Assembly: GCA_030248825.1 (NCBI GenBank)
Contig: JARCMB010000046.1
Coordinates: 1 to 5,524 of the forward strand
Length of the DNA stretch: 5,524 bases
Source of the DNA: Pseudanabaenaceae cyanobacterium MP8IB2.15
Lineage (GTDB): Bacteria; Cyanobacteriota; Cyanobacteriia; Pseudanabaenales; Pseudanabaenaceae
Reading direction: 5' to 3'
In this document: in pieces, positions 1 to 5,524 of the stretch
Numbering within the stretch: position 1 is the first letter of the stretch
Layout of the letters: every line of letters begins with the position of its first letter
Made by a program: the position numbers and the translations under genes
Notes under the pieces: model-generated
Told to the model about the DNA's origin: nothing
Seen by the model: only the letters and a program-made list of their open reading frames with translations
The model's database searches: none

Positions 1-2331
1 AGTAGTGAACCTCTAACTCAAACTGCTTCTAAGTTTCTATTAAATCAATTTACAGATTTCAACCAGATCGAAGGTTCTCAGCAACTTGAATTTGAGTCAA
101 AAGGTCAGCATCATTTTCTTCAAGTCCTCCCATTCCAAGATGATAAAGGTTTGGACTGGTTGATTGTCGTAGTCATGCCTGAATCAGACTTCATGGCGCA
201 GATTAATGCCGATACTAGAACCGTTACGATCCTCTGTATTCTAGCTTTGCTAATTGCAATCGGAATTGGTATTCTCACATCTCGATGGATCACTCGACCA
301 ATTTTTCGTCTCAACCGAGCTGCCAAAGATATGTTAACTGGAAAGTGGGATAAGATAGCTACCCTAAATCACTCTGATGAAATAGGTGAGCTAACGGAAT
401 CTTTTAATAGTATGGCAAATTACCTCCAAGTATCTTTTGATGCTTTGGAAAAAACCAGTCAGGAATTAGAGCGCCGAGTCGAGGAAAGAACGTTTGAACT
501 CCAACAAGCCGAGGCAAAATATCGCAGTATTTTTGAAAATGCGATGGAAGGGATTTTCCAAACTTCTCCAGATGGATATTATATTAGTGTCAATCCTGCT
601 CTAGCTAGAATCTACGGCTTTGAATCACCTGATTCCTTGATCGCAAATTTAACCGATATTGCCACCCAACTCTATGTCGATCGAGATCGGCATGATGAGT
701 TTGAACGATTAATCCAAGTCAATGGCAAAGTGTCAGAACTTGAATCTCAGGTTTATCGTCAAGATCGATCGATTGTCTGGATTTCAGAAAATGCCAGAGT
801 CGTAAGAGATGAAGCAGGAGAATTACTTTACTACGAAGGCATCGTTACCGATGTCACAGCCCGAAAGCAAGCAGAAGAAGCCCTTGCCCTAGCAAAAGAT
901 GTGGCTGAACAAGCCAGTCATGCCAAAACTCAGTTCTTATCGAATATGAGCCATGAATTGCGAACACCATTAAATGCGATTATTGGCTTTGCTCAACTGA
1001 TGAAACGCGATGTCAATCTTAGTCAAGAACACAAAGAGCATGTTGTCATTATCAATCGTAGTAGCGAACATCTATTAGATTTGATTAATGACATTTTAGA
1101 TATGGCAAAAATCGAGGCAGGGCGGATTACTCTAAACGAAACCAGCTTTGATTTGTATAGTCTTTTAGATACGATCGAAGTAATGTTTGCGTTTAAAGCC
1201 GAGTCAAAAAATATCCAATTTAGCTTTGACTTCGACCCTGCACTGCCTCAATATATCCGCACTGATGAGAGCAAACTCCGCCAAGTTTTGATCAACTTGA
1301 TTAGTAACGCGATTAAGTTTACTCAAGCAGGTGGCGTAACCTTGAGAGTCAGGAAATCAAAATCTAGTTCTAATTCCCTCCCGATCGAAACCACACCAGC
1401 AAAAACCATGATCCATTTTGAGATTGAGGATACTGGACCAGGCATTACTGAAGCAGAGATTGATACTTTATTTGAGGCGTTTGTCCAAACTGAAGCAGGG
1501 CGAAAGTCTCAGCAGGGTACAGGCTTAGGCTTACCGATCAGCAAAAAATTCGTCCAGTTGATGCGCGGAGACATTAGGGTAAATAGCATCGCTGGTCAAG
1601 GTGCAATTTTTAGCTTTGATATTCAGGTAGATTTAGCGACAACTGTCGATGCCAAAGAGGTCAAGACTCAACGTGTAATTGGATTAAAGGCAGATCAACA
1701 GACTTATCGCATCCTTGCGGTCGATGATAAATGGGAAGGTCGGCGATTGCTATTTAAATTATTAACGTCAATTGGTTTTGAGGTGAAAGAAGCGGCAAAT
1801 GGTAAAGAAGCGATCGAAATGTGGGAAAGCTGGTCACCACATCTGATCTTGATGGATATGAGAATGCCTGTGATGGATGGATATGAGGCAACTCAAAAAA
1901 TTAAATCTTATCTCAAAGGTCAAGCTACGGTGATCATTGCTCTGACCGCTAGTGCCCTAGAAGAAGAGCGGACAGTTGTGATGTCGGCGGGTTGTGATGA
2001 TTTTGTGCGGAAACCTTTCCGAGAGGAAGTGCTACTAGATAAATTAGCGGAATTTCTGGGCGTGGAGTATATTTACGCTGATTTAGATCTAGAGAGTATG
2101 CCTCGATCGAAGTCTAGCCAAGAGGTAAATCTGCCAGAAATGATCGCAATTATGCCTCAAGCTTGGATCGCTCAAGTTCATTTGGCTGCCTGTAGTGGTG
2201 ATGATGATTTGCTCAGCCAGTTGATTGCCGAAATTCCTCAAAGCAATATATCTCTAGCGACTAAAATGATGGATTTAGTGAACAACTTTGATTTTGAACA
2301 GATTACCAAATTAACACAACCACCGATCTGA
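1..2331 (+). CDS. Hybrid sensor histidine kinase/response regulator (dCache end-TM-HAMP-PAS-HisKA-HATPase-REC), 5' partial
   Basis: The frame is open from base 1 to the TGA at 2329-2331, giving 776 visible residues; the true start lies upstream of the window, and a TTG at 151 is internal. In order I see: the end of an extracytoplasmic Cache-like sensor (about 1-70, ending DWLIVVVMPESDF), one membrane helix (75-94), HAMP (about 94-147), a coiled coil (147-172), PAS/PAC (174-290, ending TDVTARKQ), HisKA with the H-box SHELRTP and phospho-acceptor His318, HATPase_c with N-box Asn436, G1 DTGPGI at 477-482 and G2 GTGLGL from 506, then a receiver domain (569-690) with DD at 575-576, phospho-acceptor Asp619, Thr649 and Lys671. 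All catalytic residues are present, so kinase and receiver should both be active at the inner membrane. A tail (711-773, LPEMIAIMPQAWIAQ onward) follows the receiver; I recall similar tails in other cyanobacterial hybrid kinases. The signal sensed and the output partner cannot be told from the sequence. Confidence 0.93.
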   Translation, partial: SSEPLTQTASKFLLNQFTDFNQIEGSQQLEFESKGQHHFLQVLPFQDDKGLDWLIVVVMPESDFMAQINADTRTVTILCILALLIAIGIGILTSRWITRPIFRLNRAAKDMLTGKWDKIATLNHSDEIGELTESFNSMANYLQVSFDALEKTSQELERRVEERTFELQQAEAKYRSIFENAMEGIFQTSPDGYYISVNPALARIYGFESPDSLIANLTDIATQLYVDRDRHDEFERLIQVNGKVSELESQVYRQDRSIVWISENARVVRDEAGELLYYEGIVTDVTARKQAEEALALAKDVAEQASHAKTQFLSNMSHELRTPLNAIIGFAQLMKRDVNLSQEHKEHVVIINRSSEHLLDLINDILDMAKIEAGRITLNETSFDLYSLLDTIEVMFAFKAESKNIQFSFDFDPALPQYIRTDESKLRQVLINLISNAIKFTQAGGVTLRVRKSKSSSNSLPIETTPAKTMIHFEIEDTGPGITEAEIDTLFEAFVQTEAGRKSQQGTGLGLPISKKFVQLMRGDIRVNSIAGQGAIFSFDIQVDLATTVDAKEVKTQRVIGLKADQQTYRILAVDDKWEGRRLLFKLLTSIGFEVKEAANGKEAIEMWESWSPHLILMDMRMPVMDGYEATQKIKSYLKGQATVIIALTASALEEERTVVMSAGCDDFVRKPFREEVLLDKLAEFLGVEYIYADLDLESMPRSKSSQEVNLPEMIAIMPQAWIAQVHLAACSGDDDLLSQLIAEIPQSNISLATKMMDLVNNFDFEQITKLTQPPI

Positions 2332-2530
2332 GGATTCAGAAGAAGATTTTACTCTCGATTCTTTTTTGAGGTTGCTTATTAACTGCTTAAACTCATTCAC
2401 AACTGCTATTGCACAAAGCTACCACTCTCTCAACTGATTCTATACTAGCAAAATTCATAGCTCCTCGAAAAACTAGTGTAAGAAATTTATTGAGCATCTT
2501 ACAGATTACTTTGAAGTACCGTCCCAACAG
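2332..2530. other. Intergenic stretch downstream of the kinase, no gene seen
   Basis: This is the left part of the 526-base gap between the kinase stop and the plsC start. It is AT-rich and stops are frequent in all frames. A T-run (2361-2367) lies 30 bases after the kinase stop, but only a weak AAGAA/TTCTT pairing precedes it, so I do not call a terminator. It holds one copy of a direct repeat (2395-2413). CAACTGATT at 2431-2439 recurs at 2758-2766. TATACT at 2441-2446 resembles a -10 box but has no -35 partner at normal spacing. If the RNA at 2531-2725 is an IscB-type omega RNA, its guide would be about the last 16 bases here (roughly 2515-2530). Confidence 0.5.
2395..2413 (+). repeat. Left copy of a direct repeat flanking the structured RNA region
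   Basis: ATTCACAACTGCTATTGCA here matches ATTCACAACTGATTGCA at 2753-2769. The first 11 bases are identical, followed by a 2-base indel and six more identical bases. The copies lie about 360 bases apart on either side of the candidate HEARO/omega RNA. An 11-base match by chance within a gap this size is unlikely. It could be a duplication at the edges of an inserted element or a repeated regulatory sequence. Confidence 0.5.
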
Positions 2531-2725
2531 CTAGCCTTGCAGTCTAACGGCATTAAGTTTAGCCGCCGCTAGTATTGTTCGCTCGGTGCTGTCAACATGG
2601 GCACGGTCGGCTTCAACGCACATGTTCTACAGAGGGCGCGATAACGCCAATCTCTTTCGCTAGCATAAGATAACTCTCGAACAGCTTTCACAGAGAGACT
2701 TTCATCACCGTCTGTGGAACTGTGA
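2531..2725 (+). ncRNA. Candidate HEARO / IscB omega RNA, orphan (no iscB alongside)
   Basis: No reading frame explains this G+C-rich island, but complementary segments are dense. CTAGC (2531-2535) can pair with GCTAG (2568-2572), enclosing CGGC (2548-2551)/GCCG (2562-2565). TGTTCG (2576-2581) pairs with CGAACA (2678-2683). GTGC (2586-2589)/GCAC (2601-2604) closes a hairpin whose loop AACATG (2594-2599) complements CATGTT (2621-2626), a possible pseudoknot. AGAG-GGCG (2631-2638) pairs with CGCC (2645-2648) and, past a 3-base bulge, CTCT (2652-2655). CACAGA (2689-2694) pairs with TCTGTG (2711-2716). GCTAG can alternatively pair with CTAGC at 2660-2664, crossing the TGTTCG stem. The order of landmarks (5' adaptor stem, TTCG, ACGCA, GATAA, GAACA, 3' hairpin) and the length of about 200 nt resemble IscB omega RNAs as I remember them. 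In that family the RNA guides an HNH nuclease and lies just upstream of iscB; here plsC follows instead. Strand, ends and family are inferred. A different structured RNA is the main alternative. Confidence 0.5.
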
Positions 2726-2752
2726 TTTCAGCCGAAGATTTTAATTCTTACA

Positions 2753-2769
2753 ATTCACAACTGATTGCA
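2753..2769 (+). repeat. Right copy of the direct repeat flanking the structured RNA region
   Basis: ATTCACAACTGATTGCA matches the sequence at 2395-2413 apart from a 2-base deletion after the first 11 bases. This copy contains the TTCACA proposed as the -35 box for plsC. The left copy has no -10-like sequence 17 bases downstream, so the repeat is not simply a duplicated promoter. Confidence 0.5.
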
Positions 2770-2782
2770 TTATCAGTATAGT
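2754..2782 (+). promoter_or_regulatory. Probable sigma70-type promoter for plsC
   Basis: TTCACA (2754-2759) and TATAGT (2777-2782) each match the -35 and -10 consensus at five of six positions and are separated by exactly 17 bases. Transcription would begin near 2789, leaving a leader of about 70 bases before the plsC ATG at 2858. The call is by sequence match only. Confidence 0.45.
2760..2777. promoter_or_regulatory. Inverted repeat within the plsC promoter spacer (possible operator)
   Basis: ACTGAT-TGCATT-ATCAGT is a perfect 6-bp dyad around a 6-base centre. It fills the spacer between the proposed -35 and -10 boxes and overlaps the first base of the -10, a typical place for a repressor site. 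The same sequence could instead form the terminal hairpin of an IS200/IS605-type element. No known operator is recognised. Confidence 0.3.
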
Positions 2783-2844
2783 TAGAAAAGCCATCAAGTC
2801 GAACCGCCCTCATGGTAAAAGTAATTTGAGACTAAATGTTGATT

Positions 2845-2850
2845 GAAGGG
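2845..2850 (+). promoter_or_regulatory. Ribosome binding site of plsC
   Basis: GAAGGG ends 7 bases before the ATG at 2858. It decides the start: a TTG at 2843 in the same frame overlaps this site and would add five residues (MKGLR), whereas the ATG gives MGREREPG, which resembles N-termini I recall for cyanobacterial homologues. Confidence 0.6.
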
Positions 2851-2857
2851 TTTAAGA

Positions 2858-3496
2858 ATGGGTCGCGAACGAGAACCTGGGGTTAGCTTGGCACTCTATC
2901 ACTTGTTTAAGTGGTCAGTGATTAGCCCATTACTACATATTTGTTTTCGCAGTCGCATCTATGGGGCAGGGCATGTGCCTAAGTTGGGGCCGTTAATTGT
3001 GGTTAGTAATCATGCGAGTGATTTCGATCCGCTAATTGTGGCGAACTGTGTCGAGCGTCCTGTGGCATTTATGGCGAAAGAAGAGTTGTTTCGTGTGCCA
3101 GTGATAGGGAGCATGATCGAGTTATATGGCGCATACCCAGTCAAGCGTGGTTCGGGCGATCGAGCCGCGATCAGAGCAGCAATGGCAGCGATCGAAAATG
3201 GCTGGGCGACAGGAGTATTTCTGCAAGGCACTCGTACCCCCGATGGTCGGATCACCGATCCGAAATTAGGTGCGGCTCTAATTGCGGCTAAAACTCAAGT
3301 GCCGATGTTGCCAGTCAGTTTGTGGGGAACTGATGTGATCTTACCTAAAGGTGCAAAATTTCCCCGCCTGCATACGATTACCGCGAGGATTGGTGAAATT
3401 ATCCCACCACCACCTTCTAGCGATCGAACTGCCCTAGAAGCGACGACGCAAAAGTGTGCCGATACAATCAATGCCATGCATGATTTGGGACGTTAG
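2858..3496 (+). CDS. plsC: 1-acyl-sn-glycerol-3-phosphate acyltransferase (PlsC family)
   Basis: This 212-residue protein belongs to the PlsC/LPLAT family. These enzymes move an acyl group (from acyl-ACP in most bacteria) to position 2 of lysophosphatidic acid, making phosphatidic acid, the precursor of membrane glycerolipids, at the cytoplasmic face of the membrane. Motif I is NHASDFD, with catalytic His52 and Asp57 (HX4D). Motif II is near YGAYPVKRGSGDR (90-102). Motif III is FLQGTRTPDG (121-130), and motif IV is VPMLPVSLWGT (148-158). Motif III reads QGTR rather than the usual EGTR; I recall the same in cyanobacterial relatives, so I do not take it as inactivating. The length is near the short end of the family and the protein looks complete. 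A promoter-like sequence at 2754-2782 and a ribosome site at 2845-2850 suggest its own transcription. Substrate specificity is inferred from the family, and a paralogue using another lysophospholipid is possible. Confidence 0.88.
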   Translation: MGREREPGVSLALYHLFKWSVISPLLHICFRSRIYGAGHVPKLGPLIVVSNHASDFDPLIVANCVERPVAFMAKEELFRVPVIGSMIELYGAYPVKRGSGDRAAIRAAMAAIENGWATGVFLQGTRTPDGRITDPKLGAALIAAKTQVPMLPVSLWGTDVILPKGAKFPRLHTITARIGEIIPPPPSSDRTALEATTQKCADTINAMHDLGR

Positions 3497-3502
3497 CTCG
3501 AT

Positions 3503-4840
3503 CTAACTTGATCTTAAGGGAGACTTAGCCTGTGAAAAGATGCGATAGTCTTCTAAATTGAGCAAAGATGAGTCTTGATAGCTTTGATTGCTCATCCTTA
3601 CCAAGTTGTATTCTATGTCTTTGGCATAGATCGAAAAGGTAACATTGAATATATCCAGAAAATTAATCAGCGATCGACATTCATCTTCAGTGTAACGACT
3701 GTAATACTTAATCAAACAGGCAATGCAGGTTTCCAGATGGATGCGACTGGCTTCACAAATCAGGATAATTTTAAGGAATATAATCACAAAATTGAGCGGA
3801 TTTCCATAGTGCAACATCACGGTAAATAATTCAGAAGGCTCTCCATTTTGGTCGATCGTCAGGCAGCTAATTAATCGATTGCAGGTTTTATGAATTAGGC
3901 TTTGACTAATTGGATTATGGTCGTATCGATCGTAAAATTCATATAGTTTTGCGACTAGTTCAGTTTCAAATAACTCGACAACTTCTAGAGCATCTCTTAT
4001 ACCATCTTTAGGCAAATCGAGATATTGATGCAATCTGATTTTAAAGTCGAACAAACTATCATTGCCAAGCTGATTTAGGAATAAGTTAGCCGAACTTCTA
4101 TAGCTAATTTTACGTTGCTTGGTAAGAATAATTTTGATCAGGTAAAGTACCTCATTTCCTAGTCCTGTTGGGTTATTTAATCCGCATTCCCCTATTTTTG
4201 AGTTTGAACGAGCCGTGTACAGTGCCAAGTCGAACTTAAATTTGCTTTTAATTCTTTGTGACAAGGCAATCGCAAGTTGTCTCTGCTCAACCGAGTTTTG
4301 CATATCCACATACTGAGAAGTTAAGAGATAATCTGAATAACGATTGCTCCAATGGGATGTATGACCACCGATAAATAGTTTGAGCGATTCATAATTTTCA
4401 CTATTGGCGAAATTGCGAACCCAATTGCGGAGAGTTTTTAGCTCGGTAATCTTTGTCGGTTGATTAATTGCTGGATCTAGAAATAACTCGATCAAATAGT
4501 GAGCGTATTGATAGTTACCAGTGATATTCCAATTGTTAACCAAGATATAACAGCATCTTTGCAACATATATCTAAAATCCGACTCATTCCCCGCCGATAG
4601 AAGTGTAGTTAGGGCAGCATGAACGCTGGGCGAACCTTGTGCAGATAAGTGAATAAATAACTGGGCAAATTCCCGCAATACTCGGTCAGGGCTGCATTGT
4701 CTTACGCTTTCTAAAAATAAGACATAAACTCTTTGCTGGGCAAGTTCAACACTCAAGCTATCTTGTTGCTTGTAGGGTTTGGCATTTTGTAAAGTTAAGC
4801 CAGCAGTTTGGGGGGACTTTCTAGTCGATCGATATTCCAC
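3503..4840 (-). CDS. Uncharacterised, mainly alpha-helical protein, probably cyanobacteria-specific
   Basis: A 445-residue frame runs from GTG (4838-4840) to TAG (3503-3505). The start is supported by AGGAG at 4849-4853, 8 bases upstream. I recognise no enzyme or DNA-binding motif, signal peptide or clear membrane span. The most hydrophobic stretch (about 349-363, LNFVIIFLKIILICE) is short for a membrane helix and is more likely a buried one. The first 28 residues are polar and probably disordered. The rest looks helical, possibly an alpha-solenoid. Segments that look conserved are RCCYILVNNW (95-104), LRNWVRNF (137-144) and HLETCIACLIKYYSRYTEDECRSLINFLDIF (368-398, given here only as a region); I believe similar sequences occur as hypothetical proteins in other cyanobacteria. 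The glycosyltransferase gene ends 54 bases upstream on the same strand, so co-transcription is possible. Its 3' end faces plsC. Codons look ordinary and the frame is intact, so it is probably a real gene of unknown role. Confidence 0.82.
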   Translation of the reverse strand: MEYRSTRKSPQTAGLTLQNAKPYKQQDSLSVELAQQRVYVLFLESVRQCSPDRVLREFAQLFIHLSAQGSPSVHAALTTLLSAGNESDFRYMLQRCCYILVNNWNITGNYQYAHYLIELFLDPAINQPTKITELKTLRNWVRNFANSENYESLKLFIGGHTSHWSNRYSDYLLTSQYVDMQNSVEQRQLAIALSQRIKSKFKFDLALYTARSNSKIGECGLNNPTGLGNEVLYLIKIILTKQRKISYRSSANLFLNQLGNDSLFDFKIRLHQYLDLPKDGIRDALEVVELFETELVAKLYEFYDRYDHNPISQSLIHKTCNRLISCLTIDQNGEPSELFTVMLHYGNPLNFVIIFLKIILICEASRIHLETCIACLIKYYSRYTEDECRSLINFLDIFNVTFSIYAKDIEYNLVRMSNQSYQDSSLLNLEDYRIFSQAKSPLRSS

Positions 4841-4848
4841 TACAGTTT

Positions 4849-4853
4849 CTCCT
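4849..4853 (-). promoter_or_regulatory. Ribosome binding site supporting a GTG start
   Basis: On the minus strand this reads AGGAG, 8 bases before the GTG at 4838-4840. It is a near-perfect Shine-Dalgarno sequence and is the reason for choosing this GTG. The 54-base gap upstream (4841-4894) also contains TATAAG on the minus strand, but no convincing -35 partner was seen. Confidence 0.6.
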
Positions 4854-4894
4854 GAGCGGGTACTTAAACCTAAGCTTATATTAACCTCCCGTCG

Positions 4895-5524
4895 CTAAAT
4901 TCCACAGAGATATGCGATCGCCTCTGCGGCAATTGTGGTCTCGCCATCTCGATCTAAAGGTACGGCACTTTTGGGTGGCTCTAGGGTGGCAAGCAGAAAC
5001 GACCAATCGCCTGTGTAAAATTCTGCGGGCGAGATAATCAAATGTTCGGCATAATTTTCTACGCCTGCAATCAGAGTTTTTGCCTCGACAAAACCTTCAC
5101 GAGTAAGGCAGACAATCGGAATCTGCACCCGACAGGCTTCCGATAAAGTGCTGTAACCAGGTTTCGTGATCAGACGATCGCACACCACCATCAAATCCAC
5201 AGGACGAAGCTTTGTGGTTTTAGAGATCCTAGTTAAGTTCGGCAAATCAGGCGCATCTCGATCGAATGTGACAAACTGCCAATCAGGAAATTTTGTTAAG
5301 TTATGATACGGAATTTGACTCAGACTCAAGCCGCCAAAGGTCAGCAAAGCCGTGGGTCGTCGATCGATCAATCCCAGTTTCTGCCGTAATGCTGCGGGGG
5401 CATAGCGAGGATAGCCACCAGTTAAGCCCACATCTTGGATCTGCGAAAAAGCCGACATCGACTCATGAAACGGTAACCGAAACAGTCGATCGGATTGACC
5501 ATAAAGTTCGGCAATCCAGTCAGC
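4895..5524 (-). CDS. GT-B glycosyltransferase-like protein (MurG/GT28-type C-terminal domain), 5' partial
   Basis: The frame is open from the right edge of the window to the TAG at 4895-4897, giving 209 residues of the C-terminal part. An ATG at 5458 is internal, because the frame continues upstream with plausible sequence (WIAELYGQSDRLFRLPFHES). The fold signature is the second Rossmann half of a GT-B enzyme: LLTFGG (60-65) opens the domain, and VVCDRLITKPGYSTLSEA (113-130) followed by IPIVCLTR (135-142) and FVEA (145-148) matches the nucleotide-sugar site of MurG/GT28-like proteins. A similar domain occurs at the N-terminus of plant arabinokinases. The family transfers sugars from UDP-sugars onto lipid or other acceptors at the cytoplasmic face of the membrane; donor and acceptor here cannot be told. 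The gene is followed after 54 bases by the uncharacterised gene ending at 3503. The end of the frame contains a HIP1 octamer (4914-4921). Confidence 0.78.
   Translation of the reverse strand, partial: ADWIAELYGQSDRLFRLPFHESMSAFSQIQDVGLTGGYPRYAPAALRQKLGLIDRRPTALLTFGGLSLSQIPYHNLTKFPDWQFVTFDRDAPDLPNLTRISKTTKLRPVDLMVVCDRLITKPGYSTLSEACRVQIPIVCLTREGFVEAKTLIAGVENYAEHLIISPAEFYTGDWSFLLATLEPPKSAVPLDRDGETTIAAEAIAYLCGI
4914..4921. repeat. HIP1 octamer GCGATCGC
   Basis: This is the full HIP1 palindrome, abundant in many cyanobacterial genomes. Its core CGATCG occurs about 18 times in the window, including 678, 766, 1172, 1382, 1811, 2104, 3157, 3189, 3421, 3671, 3853, 3927, 4826, 5175, 5259, 5361 and 5487, but nowhere between 2110 and 3156. 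This supports the cyanobacterial assignment. Confidence 0.9.

Noticed and set aside
151..153. TTG as the kinase start
   Set aside because: The frame is open upstream to base 1 and encodes Cache-domain sequence, so the gene is truncated by the window edge.
2332..2370. Rho-independent terminator after the kinase gene
   Set aside because: There is a T-run at 2361-2367, but only a 5-bp AT-only stem (AAGAA/TTCTT) with a long loop precedes it.
2531..2725. RNase P RNA, tmRNA, SRP RNA or a group II intron end
   Set aside because: None of the hallmark sequences I know for these RNAs is present.
2519..2740. Open minus-strand stretches that could be read as a decayed transposase (TnpB-like) C-terminus
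   Set aside because: The fragments need frameshifts, contain stops, and lack the paired CxxC zinc-finger and DRD..NAA signature. The dense base-pairing on the plus strand explains the region better.
3010..3477. Two minus-strand reading frames opposite plsC
   Set aside because: They are antisense shadows of a clearly recognised gene, with no ribosome sites or family resemblance.
3575..3829. 84-residue plus-strand reading frame
   Set aside because: It lies entirely opposite the 445-residue gene, has no ribosome site and resembles no family.
5456..5458. ATG as the glycosyltransferase start
   Set aside because: The frame continues to the window edge with sensible sequence, and a GT-B protein needs a whole N-terminal domain before this point.

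Overview
The window looks like a piece of a cyanobacterial chromosome. I count 18 copies of the hexamer CGATCG by eye, where about one is expected at this base composition, and one of them is a full HIP1 octamer GCGATCGC (4914-4921). The gene types fit this: a large Cache/HAMP/PAS hybrid histidine kinase with a C-terminal tail of the kind I recall from cyanobacterial kinases, a PlsC-type acyltransferase close to ones I recall from cyanobacteria, and an uncharacterised protein that I believe is restricted to cyanobacteria.

Layout. 1-2331 (+) is the 3' part of a membrane-bound hybrid sensor histidine kinase whose N-terminus lies outside the window. 2332-2857 is a 526-base gap without a convincing protein gene. 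2858-3496 (+) is a complete PlsC-family 1-acylglycerol-3-phosphate acyltransferase. 3503-4840 (-) is a complete 445-residue protein of unknown function that converges on plsC with 6 bases between the two stop codons. 4895-5524 (-) is the C-terminal part of a GT-B/MurG-like glycosyltransferase that runs off the right edge. It lies 54 bases upstream of the unknown gene on the same strand, so the two may be co-transcribed.

The most interesting part is the gap at 2332-2857. Its middle (about 2531-2725) is richer in G+C than its flanks, contains no CGATCG, and holds many nested and crossing complementary segments, including two possible pseudoknots. The order of its landmarks and its length of about 200 nt resemble the HEARO / IscB omega RNA, the guide RNA scaffold of IscB nucleases, as I remember it. 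No iscB reading frame follows; the next gene is plsC. My reading is a stand-alone (orphan) HEARO/omega RNA, or the remnant of an IscB-type IS200/IS605 element. An 11-base direct repeat flanks it, and a sigma70-like promoter with a 6-bp dyad in its spacer lies between it and plsC.

The genes do not form one pathway. The kinase is a signalling gene, plsC makes phosphatidic acid for membrane lipids, and the glycosyltransferase probably acts on a cell-envelope or lipid-linked sugar. The structured RNA identification rests on hand folding and remembered family features and needs a covariance-model search to confirm.
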